This document shows positions 35,884-45,551 of a DNA stretch of 64,000 nt, one piece after another (positions within the stretch are counted from its first letter, which is position 1; every line of letters starts with the position of its first letter). The position numbers and the translations under genes were made by a program. This stretch comes from Methylomonas sp. (lineage in GTDB: Bacteria; Pseudomonadota; Gammaproteobacteria; Methylococcales; Methylomonadaceae), in assembly GCF_023228165.1 (NCBI RefSeq), contig NZ_JALOBS010000019.1, forward strand, positions 1-64,000. Direction: 5' to 3'. The notes under the pieces were generated by a model. It was not told where the DNA came from, did no database searches, and worked only from the letters and a program-made list of their open reading frames with translations.

Positions 35884-36452
35884 TGCGCTACTCCAGCCTG
35901 ATCGTTATCCGCTTTTTTTCCTTGTTTGGCTGTCATGGAAAAATCGTTCATTTCGCCATTATTTTTACCTTCCCCTTTGATAACGCTCAAAACCGGGGTA
36001 TTGAGCCAGGGCGAGTTGTCGATAGCCCGCATATAGGCCGATACCCGGGCATTCGATTCCGCCTTGCCGTCCAAGGTTAGCGTAGCTTCAAGCTGGGTGA
36101 ACTTGGTTAGATAAACGCCTTCTGGGGTAACTTTTGCCAGTTCATCAAACAAATGCACGATTTCAGGCCGGCTTTCTTGCAATTTTTGAATAACATCGAT
36201 TTTGGTCAACAACTTATTTTTCTTGTCTTCGATATCTTTAATTTCCGCAATTTTCTTATCCAGCACCGCGATTTCATTGTTAAGCATCTGATTGCGGAAT
36301 CTCTGGTGCTCTTTTAAGCCCTCGATATACATATACACCAAGATCAGTAGCAATCCGGTGCCTAATACGGCGGCGCCAATTCCCGCCACAAAATCCTGTT
36401 GTTTTTTCTTGCGTAACTCGTCTCGCCATGGAAGTAAGTTAATTTTTGCCAT
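35880..36452 (-). CDS. pilN: Type IV pilus inner-membrane protein PilN
   Basis: Start at ATG 36452 (MAKINLLPWRDELRKKK), where the conserved cytoplasmic INLLPWR motif that binds PilM lies at the N terminus; it overlaps the pilM stop as TAATG. 190 residues with a membrane helix at about 21-43, a coiled coil and a small periplasmic domain. A ten-residue extension upstream is possible but unneeded. Confidence 0.93.
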   Translation of the reverse strand: MAKINLLPWRDELRKKKQQDFVAGIGAAVLGTGLLLILVYMYIEGLKEHQRFRNQMLNNEIAVLDKKIAEIKDIEDKKNKLLTKIDVIQKLQESRPEIVHLFDELAKVTPEGVYLTKFTQLEATLTLDGKAESNARVSAYMRAIDNSPWLNTPVLSVIKGEGKNNGEMNDFSMTAKQGKKADNDQAGVAQ

Positions 36453-37513
36453 TAATCGAAACTCCTTAACGCTAAACCGCAAGCTATCATCATGGCAGGC
36501 GTATCGTTACTTAAGCTCTGTGGCTTGACGCGGTTGGAAAGCGCCATATTGATAAATGGGTTAGCGATATATGAAGGTATACCCAAATCACGTTCAACCA
36601 ACTTTTCCAAGCCTGCAATGGAAGCACAGCCTCCCGCCAAAATTAATGCATCGACGCCTCTATTAGCACTAGAAGAGACAAAAAACTGTAATGACCGGGC
36701 AATCTGCTGCAGCATGGCCTTTTTAAAAGGCTCCAATACGTCGGGGATGTAGTTATCGGGCAAGCCGCCATGCCGCTTGGCAAGCCCAGCCTCTTCATAA
36801 GACAACCCGTAACGTCGTTGGATTTCCTCGGTAAGCTGCCGGCCGCCAAAACCCTGTTCACGGGTGTAAATGGTTTTACCTTCATGCAGGATATTCAACG
36901 AAGTCATGGTGGCACCGATATCGGCAATCGCCACGGTTTTGTTTTCAACTCTCTCAGGCAATTGATCAACTAACAGGGCAAAGGCATTTTCCATAGCGAA
37001 CGCCTCAACATCCACAATTGCCGCCTTTAAACCGGCATATGCCAAAGCCTCAATCCGGTCCTCAATGTTTTCTCTACGTGAAGCAGCTAATAACACATCC
37101 AACATCTCGGGGTTGTTCTTTGAAATGCCTTGCACATCGAAATCAAGATTAACTTCATCCAGCGAATAGGGTATGTATTGATCCGCTTCAACCATGATCT
37201 GTTCTTCCATTTCGGCATCGTTGAGCGACGCCGGCATGGATATGATTTTGGTCATAACCGATGATCCGGCAACGGCAACGCAAGCTCGCTTTGCCTTGCT
37301 TCCGGATTGCTTGACGGCGGCCTTTATGGCATTGCCGATCAATTCAACATTGGTAATATTTTTATCAATAATCGCGTCTTGCGGTAGCGGCGCTACCGCA
37401 TAGCTTTCAACTTTGAAGCGAGCGCCGGTTCGACTTAACTCCAACAATTTAACCGCTGCGGTACTGATATCAATGCCAAGCAAAGCGGACTGATTCCTGT
37501 TAAACCAGCTCAT
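36452..37513 (-). CDS. pilM: Type IV pilus assembly ATPase-like protein PilM
   Basis: 353 residues with the FtsA/actin-like fold: LLGIDISTAAVKLLEL (phosphate 1), VAIADIGATMTSLNIL (phosphate 2) and DALILAGGCASIAGLE (adenosine). Cytoplasmic ring component that binds the N terminus of PilN. First gene of pilMNOPQ, divergent from the PBP1A gene as in many gammaproteobacteria. Confidence 0.94.
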   Translation of the reverse strand: MSWFNRNQSALLGIDISTAAVKLLELSRTGARFKVESYAVAPLPQDAIIDKNITNVELIGNAIKAAVKQSGSKAKRACVAVAGSSVMTKIISMPASLNDAEMEEQIMVEADQYIPYSLDEVNLDFDVQGISKNNPEMLDVLLAASRRENIEDRIEALAYAGLKAAIVDVEAFAMENAFALLVDQLPERVENKTVAIADIGATMTSLNILHEGKTIYTREQGFGGRQLTEEIQRRYGLSYEEAGLAKRHGGLPDNYIPDVLEPFKKAMLQQIARSLQFFVSSSANRGVDALILAGGCASIAGLEKLVERDLGIPSYIANPFINMALSNRVKPQSLSNDTPAMMIACGLALRSFD

Positions 37514-37724
37514 GAATGAAACCTATTGAATCTTAGTAATTTTAAATGGGCCTGCAATTGCCTCTATTAGATGCTTGCTGACTCCTACTGTTCGGCAAGT
37601 ATAGATAGGTTTTGTAATTTTCACAGGTAGGCCATTCCGTAATTTCACACTTTAAGTTGTTCTTGATATCAAAAGCAGGTATTTTGGCTAGCAATATTTA
37701 AACCCTTTTAAAATTTGAAAACCT

Positions 37725-40093
37725 GTGCCTATTAGGAAAGAGCCCAAACCCAAACGGTTGATCGGAACACTATTCAAGTGGCTTTTTTTTATTATTTTTA
37801 GCTTTTTTATCAGCTTTTTAGTAGCTTGCTACTTTTTTATTGTCGAGCTCAGCAAAGAACTGCCCGACATCGGCAAATTAGAAAATGTCCAATACAGACA
37901 CCATTAAGCATCTATACACAGGACAACTTGTTAATTGGGCAATATGGCGAAAAAAGACGCATCCCCGTCACCGTTGCCGAAATCCCTCACCCACAAATTC
38001 AAGCTTTTCTTGCCGCGGAAGACGAGCGCTTTTACAGCCACCCCGGCGTTGATTACAAGGGACTGTTAAGAGCCGCCAATCAATTAATGATCACAGGCAA
38101 AAAAACCCAAGGCGGCAGCACCATCACCATGCAGGTGGCGCGTAACTTTTTGCTTAGCAAAGAGAAGACTTTTTTACGCAAGCTGAAAGAAATACTATTG
38201 GCCATACAAATCGAGCAACGCTATTCCAAAGACCAAATCCTGGAACTCTATTTAAACAAAATTTACATGGGACAAAGGGCGTACGGATTAGCGGCTGCCG
38301 CACAAACTTACTATGGCAGAAATTTAGACGATCTCAAACTGCACCAGCAAGCCATGATAGCGGGGCTGCCGAAAGCACCATCGGTATACAATCCAATCGT
38401 GAACGCGGAAAGAGCACTGGAAAGGCGTAATTATGTTTTGCGCCGCATGCTGGCATTAAACTTCATTCAGCCCGCTGAATACCAACAAGCGATAAATACC
38501 CCTGACGATGCCGCAACTCAACCGAGCAATATTGAGTTCAACGCCCCCTTCATCGCTGAAATGGCTCGCCAGGAAATAGTGGACCGATACGGGGACGAGG
38601 CTTACACATTAGGCCTAAAAGTCCATACGACCGTCCCATCACGGCTGCAACTCGCTTCAGACAGAGCCGTTCAGAGCGCGCTGCATGACTATGATGATCG
38701 CCACGGCTACCGAGGGCTACCGCATAAAAAGTTCAGACCGGGCAGTACTTTGCATAAACTTAAAGCTTTGGGCGATTGTCGGCAAGCAGTAGTGACAAGC
38801 TTATCGCCGACCGGAATTATGACCACGGTATCCGACGGTTCTTCCATGCTGATTCCCTGGGACCATATTCCCTGGAAGCCCCTTCAAATCCATAGCACCA
38901 ACGCTCAGGCTACGCTCTCAGCCACAATCAAACCAAACGACACAGTCTGGATCCGGCAGTTGCCCGACCAAAGCTGGACACTGAGTCAAATACCGGCGGC
39001 GGAGGGCGCGCTTGCGGCCGTTAACCCTTATAACGGCGCCATATTGGCCATAACCGGCAGCTATGATTTTTATCTCAGTAAATTTAATCGCGCCACTCAA
39101 TCCAAGCGCCAACCCGGCTCAGGCTTCAAGCCTTTCATTTATACCGCGGCGCTGGAAAAAGGCTTTACACCCGCCAGCATCATTAACGACGCACCCATCG
39201 TTATAGAAGATCCTTCGCTGGAAAATGATTGGCGCCCGGAAAATTACACGCGTAAATTTTTAGGCCCGACCGCGTTGCGAAAGGCCTTACGCCAATCGAT
39301 CAACCTGGTGTCCATTCGCCTACTTCAGGACGTCGGCATACCCAACGCCTTGGAAACCGCAATGCGCTTTGGCTTCTCCCGCGAGCAATTGCCTGCAACC
39401 TTGTCGCTTGCTTTAGGCAGCGGCTATGCTCCCCCTCTTAAAATGGCTGCCGCCTACGCCGTATTTGCCAATGGCGGCTATCTGGTAACACCGTATTTAA
39501 TCGAGCGTATTGAAGACCACACAGGAGCCACTCTATTTAAAGCCAACCCGAAAACGGTATGCAAAGAGTGCTTGGCCGGCATTCAAAGCGAAGCCAACCC
39601 CGCACCAAGGGTTATTTCGGTACAAACACATTTCCTGATGAACAGCCTGCTTCGCGACGTTGTTGAAAGGGGTACCGCAACATTGGCTAAACAGTTACAG
39701 AGAACAGACTTGGCTGGCAAAACCGGAACAACCAATGATCAGCGAGACGCTTGGTTCAACGGCTTCACCCCGGAAATTGCCGCCTCCGCCTGGATAGGTT
39801 TTGATAATTCGCACCCCTTGGGCAGGGGAGAAACCGGAGGCAAAGTCGCCTTACCGATGTGGATTGAGTTTATGAAAACCGCGCTGGAGAACGTCCCGGA
39901 GAAACCGTTGACCGTACCTGAAGGTATCGTGCAAGCCTATATCAACCCCAGCGACGGATTGTTATTGGATCCGAGCGATAAAAACGGCCTGTGGGAGTAT
40001 TTTACAACCGAGACTGCTCCGCAAAGATATTCCCAGCCCAAGCAACCGGAATTCGAATTTGACGAGGAGTGGTTAAAGGAAACGTTATTTTAG
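37725..40093 (+). pseudogene. mrcA: Penicillin-binding protein 1A with apparent frameshift
   Basis: The N terminus is read from GTG 37725: MPIRKEPKPKRL, a membrane helix and ELPDIGKLENVQY. It stops at 37905-37907. The rest, from QTPLSIYTQDNLLIG onward, continues in the next frame to 40093, so one base appears missing near 37890-37896. Downstream all signatures are intact: EDERFYSHPG and GGSTITMQVARN (glycosyltransferase), then PGSGFKPF, SIN and KTGTTND (transpeptidase). If the shift is a read error, this is a normal bifunctional PBP1A of about 790 residues; if real, the membrane anchor is separated. Confidence 0.8.
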
Positions 40094-40108
40094 TGGCTAA
40101 AATAACTA

Positions 40109-40136
40109 ATAGCCGCCCGTGGTAACCAGCGGCTAT
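40109..40136. terminator. Hairpin between PBP1A and rpmE ends
   Basis: ATAGCCGC (40109-40116) and GCGGCTAT (40129-40136), an 8-bp stem with a 12-base loop, between two convergent genes. It lacks a strong U-run on either side. Confidence 0.45.
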
Positions 40137-40155
40137 GCAGGACAGTTTTTTGAAC

Positions 40156-40356
40156 TTATTTACCGAATCTTTTACGGAATTTATCAACACGACCGGCGGT
40201 ATCAACCAGCCGTTGTTTACCCGTGTAGAAAGGATGGCAAGAAGAACACACTTCTATGTGTAAATCTTGCGACAAAACTGAACCGGTTTGAAAGGTGTTA
40301 CCGCAGCCACAAGTGACAGTAATCTGTTTATATTCAGGATGAATTTCTGGTTTCAT
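40156..40356 (-). CDS. rpmE: 50S ribosomal protein L31, zinc-binding form
   Basis: 66 residues from ATG 40356 (MKPEIHPEYKQITVTCGCG). Cys16, Cys18, Cys37 and Cys40 provide the zinc site of the C+ form of L31; the C terminus GKQRLVDTAGRVDKFRKRF is standard. A nine-residue extension upstream is possible but L31 does not need it. Confidence 0.95.
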   Translation of the reverse strand: MKPEIHPEYKQITVTCGCGNTFQTGSVLSQDLHIEVCSSCHPFYTGKQRLVDTAGRVDKFRKRFGK

Positions 40357-40449
40357 ATTGCTCACATACCCGTTTTGGGCCACATCATAATAGAGAACTG
40401 CTTATGATAAAGCCTGCTTAAAATTACCGCAATAAAAAAATCAATAACT

Positions 40450-41805
40450 TTAATCGTTTGTCCGATTTTTTAAATCGCCATTCTCGCCACCAAACGGCAT
40501 GCGCATGACCAATGCAACTAAAATAATGGCCGGAACACCTATTAACGCCGCATACACAAAAAAACCGTCATATCCATAGCCAGACACAATCTCCCCTGAA
40601 AAACCGCCAATCAATTTGGCAGGCAACGTCATTAACGAGCTGAACAAGGCATACTGAGTTGCAGTGTATGCACTATTCGTTAAACCGGATAGATAAGCAA
40701 TAAATACGGCTGAAGCGATCCCGCCACAGAGATTATCCGCACTTACCACACTAGCCAACAAATACAAATTAGGCTCAACCACAGCCAAAACCGCAAACAA
40801 CAAATTCGTCAGCGCCACAATGATCGCACCGAATAGCAAGGGTCGCATAACTCCATAGCGCAATACAAAAACGCCGCCCAGCGAGGTCCCCAGGATAGTC
40901 ATAAAGAAACCGAATACCTTAGTCACATCGGCGATTTCTTTTTTGCTGAAACCCAAATCCAGATAAAACGGATTTGCCATGACGCCCATGGCGATGTCGC
41001 TCATTTTATATAGCGCTATCACGGCCAAAATCAACAAGCCTCGCCGCCCATTGCGCTGAAAAAACTCCAAAAAGGGACTCACTACCGCATCTACAAACCA
41101 GCGTAGTAACCCACCATCCGCCTCTACATGCAACGAACGCTCCAATGCTGCCTCAATAGTTTGCGCGGATAAATTGACATTATGAGCGGGCTCGTGAATA
41201 AGCAAAGTCGAAACAATACCCACCAGCATCAGCGCCGCCATTACCTGATAGGCAATTTGCCAATTGATAAACTCAGCCAGATATAAGGCACCCGCACCCG
41301 CCACTAACAACGCCAACCGATAACCGAACACGTAGGTAGCTGCCATTGCACCCTGGAATTTCACAGCCACCACTTCGATGCGGTAAGCATCGATAACAAT
41401 ATCCTGGGTTGCGGAACAAAACGCCACCCAAACGGACAGCCAAGCCAGTTGCTGCAACTGATTACCAACAGGCAGCAAGCTCATTCCCCACAACCCCACA
41501 GCAATGCCCACTTGAGATAGCAGCATCCAGCTACGCCGCTTCCCGAAAATCCGGGTCAGCAAAGGCAGCGGCAAGCGGTCGATAACAGGCGCCCAAAACA
41601 CTTTAATGGAATATGCAACGCCTACCAGACTGAAATAACCGATAACCGAAAGACTGACTTGTTCATCCGCCAACCAAGCGGATAAAGTCGAAGAGACCAA
41701 AATAAAAGGAAGACCGGCGGAAAAGCCTAAAAAGATCATACCCAGCACTTCAGGCTGGGTATAAACGGAGAAAGCGTGGCGCCAACTATGTGGTGTTATT
41801 GCCAA
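40450..41805 (-). CDS. ampG: AmpG-like muropeptide permease (MFS)
   Basis: 451 residues from a TTG start well supported by GGGAGG 6 bases upstream. About twelve membrane helices with AmpG-type stretches (MIFLGFSAGLPFILVSSTLSAWL, IKVFWAPVIDRLPLP near residues 68-82, and RRSWM). AmpG imports anhydro-muropeptides released by wall turnover for recycling. Co-oriented with nhaD, 44 bases downstream of it. Confidence 0.87.
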   Translation of the reverse strand: MAITPHSWRHAFSVYTQPEVLGMIFLGFSAGLPFILVSSTLSAWLADEQVSLSVIGYFSLVGVAYSIKVFWAPVIDRLPLPLLTRIFGKRRSWMLLSQVGIAVGLWGMSLLPVGNQLQQLAWLSVWVAFCSATQDIVIDAYRIEVVAVKFQGAMAATYVFGYRLALLVAGAGALYLAEFINWQIAYQVMAALMLVGIVSTLLIHEPAHNVNLSAQTIEAALERSLHVEADGGLLRWFVDAVVSPFLEFFQRNGRRGLLILAVIALYKMSDIAMGVMANPFYLDLGFSKKEIADVTKVFGFFMTILGTSLGGVFVLRYGVMRPLLFGAIIVALTNLLFAVLAVVEPNLYLLASVVSADNLCGGIASAVFIAYLSGLTNSAYTATQYALFSSLMTLPAKLIGGFSGEIVSGYGYDGFFVYAALIGVPAIILVALVMRMPFGGENGDLKNRTND

Positions 41806-41849
41806 ACACTTCCTCCCTTAATTAAATTAAAGAGCGCTAAAAAGCCTAA

Positions 41850-43211
41850 TTACCCATTAATCAAATAATGCGTGACGATACTGGCAATGTAACCAGCTGC
41901 AATAACAGGCGTCCACTTCAAATGACTGAAGAAGGTGTATTTATGATTGGATTGGCCCATTAAGGCAACGCCGGCGGCGGAGCCTATCGATAACATCGAG
42001 CCACCCACTCCCGCTGTCAAGGTTACCAACAACCATTGATACAAATCCATATCCAGACTCATGTTCAATACGGCAAACATGACCGGGATATTATCGACAA
42101 TCGCGGAAATGATACCCACCAAAATATTGGCGGTTGTCGCGCCCAACCCGTCATACATACCGACGGACATTAGTTCCAGGTAGCCGATATACCCCAAACC
42201 GCCAACAGCAAACACTACGCCAAAAAAGAATAAAAGAGTATCCCACTCGGCATTTTTTACCTTGTTGAATATATCAAAGCCGTCGCCACCCTCGACACTG
42301 TAACGCACATGTAGCGAATGTCCATACAGCATCAGCACGGACAAACCAAGCATCATGCCCATGAAAGGCGGCAAATGTAAAAATTGCTTAAAACTGACTG
42401 CGGATACGATGGTCAAACCGAATAAACCGCAAATAACCAGTGCACCCGGCTTCATTTCGACAGCAAGCTCATCGGTTGCCTTTGGCTGTTCATCCGGCAC
42501 TGCTTGCCACATAAAGAAAGCCGGCACCGCATAGTTCACGACCGAAGGAATGAACAATTTGAAGAAATCAAAAAATTCCGCATAACCGGCTTGCCAAACC
42601 ATCAACGTCGTGATGTCGCCAAACGGACAAAACGCGCCCCCCGCATTAGCGGCAATGACCAGATTAACAAACCCAATGGAAACGAATTTTTCATTGTCCG
42701 CGCCCACGGCTAAAACCACGGCCCCAACTAACAACGCAGACGTCAGGTTATCGGCAACCGCCGACAGAAAAAAGGTAATAATGCCGGTAATCCAAAACAG
42801 CTGTTTGTAACCGAACTGTTTTCTTATCATCCAAGAGCGTAACGCTTCAAATACATTTCGCTCCGCCATCGCATTGATATAAGTCATCGCCACCAGCAAA
42901 AACAACATCAACTCGGCATATTCTTTCAAATCGTGCTCGAATGACTTATGCAGCTCTTCGCTAGGTACACCGGCCTCCTGCGCCAAAATAGCCACATGCG
43001 CCCAAATAACCGCGGCAGCGAAAATAACCGGTTTTGATTTACGCAGATGCGTAAACTCTTCAGTCATCACAAAACCGTAAGCCACTATGAAAATCAGCAC
43101 GGTGTATACACCCCGCTCAGTTCCCGTCAGCCCAAGATTCTTAATCTCTTCAGCCATGGCTATTTCCGGCAAAAATAACAAGCCAGCCAAAATCAATAGT
43201 AAGCGCAACAA
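41850..43211 (-). CDS. nhaD: NhaD-type sodium:proton antiporter
   Basis: 453 residues from a TTG start with AAAGGGGG 5 bases upstream. An N-terminal signal-like helix (to AMAEE) is followed by about 11-12 membrane segments with FFLSAVADNLTSALLVGAVV and GIISAIVDNIPVMFAVLNMS, the paired NhaD/ArsB-type motifs containing Asn-Asp in the membrane. Exports sodium against protons. Divergent from the sulfite reductase gene across 156 bases. Confidence 0.87.
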   Translation of the reverse strand: MLRLLLILAGLLFLPEIAMAEEIKNLGLTGTERGVYTVLIFIVAYGFVMTEEFTHLRKSKPVIFAAAVIWAHVAILAQEAGVPSEELHKSFEHDLKEYAELMLFLLVAMTYINAMAERNVFEALRSWMIRKQFGYKQLFWITGIITFFLSAVADNLTSALLVGAVVLAVGADNEKFVSIGFVNLVIAANAGGAFCPFGDITTLMVWQAGYAEFFDFFKLFIPSVVNYAVPAFFMWQAVPDEQPKATDELAVEMKPGALVICGLFGLTIVSAVSFKQFLHLPPFMGMMLGLSVLMLYGHSLHVRYSVEGGDGFDIFNKVKNAEWDTLLFFFGVVFAVGGLGYIGYLELMSVGMYDGLGATTANILVGIISAIVDNIPVMFAVLNMSLDMDLYQWLLVTLTAGVGGSMLSIGSAAGVALMGQSNHKYTFFSHLKWTPVIAAGYIASIVTHYLING

Positions 43212-43367
43212 GATAACCCCCTTTATCCGTAAGTTTTAGTCATTATTAATAGTAAAAAAATCAGCAGGGCATGTTATCACCATACAATAATCTTTGTCAT
43301 TTAATGCCCACCAGTATATTATTTCAACCCTTATCAAAATTGTCTCTACAGAAAAAACCACTTGTAA

Positions 43368-45020
43368 ATGTATCAATATAACGAGCAGGATCAAACACTT
43401 ATTGAAGAGCGGGTTACCCAGTTCCGAGGCCAGACGCAGCGCTTCCTGAACGGCGAACTCGGCCCAGACGAATTCCGCGCACTGCGTCTGATGAACGGAC
43501 TGTATATCCAGACTCACGCCCCCATGTTGCGTGTAGCCATACCCTATGGTTTACTCGCCTCTAGACAACTACGCATGTTGGCCAAAGTAGCCCGCGACTA
43601 CGATAAAGGTTATTGCCATTTCACTACTCGCCAAAACGTTCAGTACAACTGGCCAGCGCTGGAACGCGTTCCCGATCTATTGGCGGAGCTGGCCACTGTA
43701 CAGATGCATGCCATACAGACCAGCGGCAACTGCCTGCGTAACACCACCTCCGATCATTTAGCCGGTGTTTGCCCGGACGAACTGGAAGACCCGCGCCCTT
43801 ATTGCGAAATCATTCGCCAATGGACGACTTTACATCCGGAATTCGCCTACTTGCCGCGCAAGTTCAAAATTGCCGTCAGCGGTTCGGAACAAGACAGAGC
43901 GGCGGTGCAATTGCATGATATCGGCGTCTATCTGGTACGCAATGAGGAAGGTCGAATTGGCTTTAGAGTCCTGGCCGGAGGCGGACTAGGCAGAACGCCA
44001 ATCATCGGTCAAACCGTGAAACCGTTTTTGGAGAAAAAGTATCTGCTTTCCTACCTGGAAGCCATTCTTCGGGTTTATAACCTGCTCGGCAGACGCGACA
44101 ATAAATACAAGGCCCGCATCAAAATTCTGGTCAAGGAAACCGGCCTGGAGAAATTTACCGCGATGGTGGAAGACGAATGGCTACAGATTCGGGATGACAT
44201 GCTATTAAGTGAAGAACGCATTGCCGCCATGCAAGCGCAATTCACACCTCCCGCTTACGAACCCACAGCAAACAGCGACACCGGCCTGGCACAACACTTA
44301 GCCGATGATAAGGCCTTTGCCAAATGGTTTAAATATAATAGTGTCGTTCACCGGGTCTCAGGCTACCGCGCGGTTTTCGTTTCATTGAAAGCACCTGATT
44401 CCCCACCTGGCGATATCACCTCGGACCAACTCGATGCCCTAGCGAATTTAGCCGACGCCTATAGTTTTGGTGAGGTCAGAAGCACGCATAGACAAAATCT
44501 GGTCTTGGCTGATGTAAAACAGGCCGACCTATATACCCTATGGCAAAAACTGGATGCGCTCAAACTGGCAACACCCAACATAGGCACAGTAACCGATATG
44601 ATTTGCTGTCCAGGCCTGGATTTCTGCTCGCTGGCCAACGCAGGATCGATTGGTGTTGCCCGTGAAATTAACGAAGCGCTCGATGACTTGGATTACATTC
44701 ACGATATTGGCGACGTCAAAATCAACATGTCCGGCTGCATGAACGGCTGCGCCCATCAGAGTGTCGGCCACATCGGCATCCTGGGCGTCGATAAAAAAGG
44801 CGAAGAATGGTATCAAATCACCTTGGGCGGTTCATCGGAAAATGAAGCCGCCATAGGCGACCGCCTAGGACCGTCGGTTGCCAAGCATCAGATCACCGAA
44901 TCCATTACCCGCATTCTGGATGTCTATGTTCAGCACCGCCTGGAAGAGGAAGCTTTTTTGCAAACCGTCAAGCGCGTAGGCCTGGAACCCTTTAGAGAAA
45001 AAGTTTATGCCAATCATTAA
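43368..45020 (+). CDS. cysI: Nitrite/sulfite reductase haemoprotein (sulfite reductase, assimilatory)
   Basis: 550 residues, with the two-repeat siroheme reductase fold. The Fe4S4-siroheme cysteines are Cys414 and Cys420 (CPGLDFC) and Cys457 and Cys461 (CMNGC). The neighbouring DUF934 gene marks the assimilatory sulfite reductase form common in proteobacteria, reducing sulfite to sulfide for cysteine. Nitrite reductase activity cannot be excluded by sequence. No reductase flavoprotein (CysJ) is adjacent, so electrons may come from ferredoxin. Confidence 0.85.
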   Translation: MYQYNEQDQTLIEERVTQFRGQTQRFLNGELGPDEFRALRLMNGLYIQTHAPMLRVAIPYGLLASRQLRMLAKVARDYDKGYCHFTTRQNVQYNWPALERVPDLLAELATVQMHAIQTSGNCLRNTTSDHLAGVCPDELEDPRPYCEIIRQWTTLHPEFAYLPRKFKIAVSGSEQDRAAVQLHDIGVYLVRNEEGRIGFRVLAGGGLGRTPIIGQTVKPFLEKKYLLSYLEAILRVYNLLGRRDNKYKARIKILVKETGLEKFTAMVEDEWLQIRDDMLLSEERIAAMQAQFTPPAYEPTANSDTGLAQHLADDKAFAKWFKYNSVVHRVSGYRAVFVSLKAPDSPPGDITSDQLDALANLADAYSFGEVRSTHRQNLVLADVKQADLYTLWQKLDALKLATPNIGTVTDMICCPGLDFCSLANAGSIGVAREINEALDDLDYIHDIGDVKINMSGCMNGCAHQSVGHIGILGVDKKGEEWYQITLGGSSENEAAIGDRLGPSVAKHQITESITRILDVYVQHRLEEEAFLQTVKRVGLEPFREKVYANH

Positions 45021-45459
45021 AAATCAACAGATTTTAGAAAACACCTGGACGTTTGTAGACGACGACGCCCCATTGGCCGGCGGCGACATCACGGTATCCG
45101 TCAAACGCTGGACGGAAGATAAGCCGGCTCTGCTGCAACATTCCGGCAAGGTAGGCGTAAGACTCACACCGGCCGACAATGTTGCCGCGCTCGGCGACGA
45201 CCTACCGTTCATCAAACTAATAGAACTGCATTTTCCGACGTTCTCAGACGGACGCACTTTTTCGCAAGCCCGTCTATTAAGAAGCCGCTACAACTATCAG
45301 GGTGAAATTCGTGCAGTTGGCAACTACATGACCGATCAGGTGTTTTATTTACACAGGGTTGGCGTGGATACGTTTGAATTTAATGACCCCAAAGACATGG
45401 AATTGGCATTATCCGCCATCAAGGATTTCACAGTTCGCTACCAAGCGTCTACCTATTAA
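45007..45459 (+). CDS. DUF934 protein linked to sulfite reductase
   Basis: 150 residues; overlaps the reductase gene by 14 bases. ELHFPTFSDGRTFSQARLLRSRYNYQGEIRAVG is the DUF934 signature. Genes of this family almost always follow CysI-type reductases and often precede cysH, which is not next here. Probably an accessory factor for assimilation of sulfate. Confidence 0.88.
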   Translation: MPIIKNQQILENTWTFVDDDAPLAGGDITVSVKRWTEDKPALLQHSGKVGVRLTPADNVAALGDDLPFIKLIELHFPTFSDGRTFSQARLLRSRYNYQGEIRAVGNYMTDQVFYLHRVGVDTFEFNDPKDMELALSAIKDFTVRYQASTY

Positions 45460-45503
45460 GTCTCGCTTATTTTTCGGTACCTTATTTAATAATCGATAAG
45501 CAC

Positions 45504-45540
45504 AAAAAAACCGGCTAACCAGATGGCTAGCCGGTTTTTT
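45504..45540. terminator. Bidirectional terminator
   Basis: A-run, CCGGCTA (45511-45517), 10-base loop, TAGCCGG (45528-45534) and T-run. The symmetric layout lets it end the DUF934 transcript on the plus strand and ctpA on the minus strand. Confidence 0.85.
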
Positions 45541-45551
45541 ATTGCCCAAAC

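Noticed and set aside
41850..43211. Arsenite efflux (ArsB) for the NhaD-like gene
   Set aside because: The family is related, but the N-terminal helix and the paired DNLTSALL/DNIPVMFAV motifs fit NhaD better, and no ars genes are adjacent.
43368..45020. Dissimilatory nitrite reductase or dissimilatory sulfite reductase
   Set aside because: The single-chain haemoprotein with a DUF934 partner is the assimilatory sulfite reductase type.
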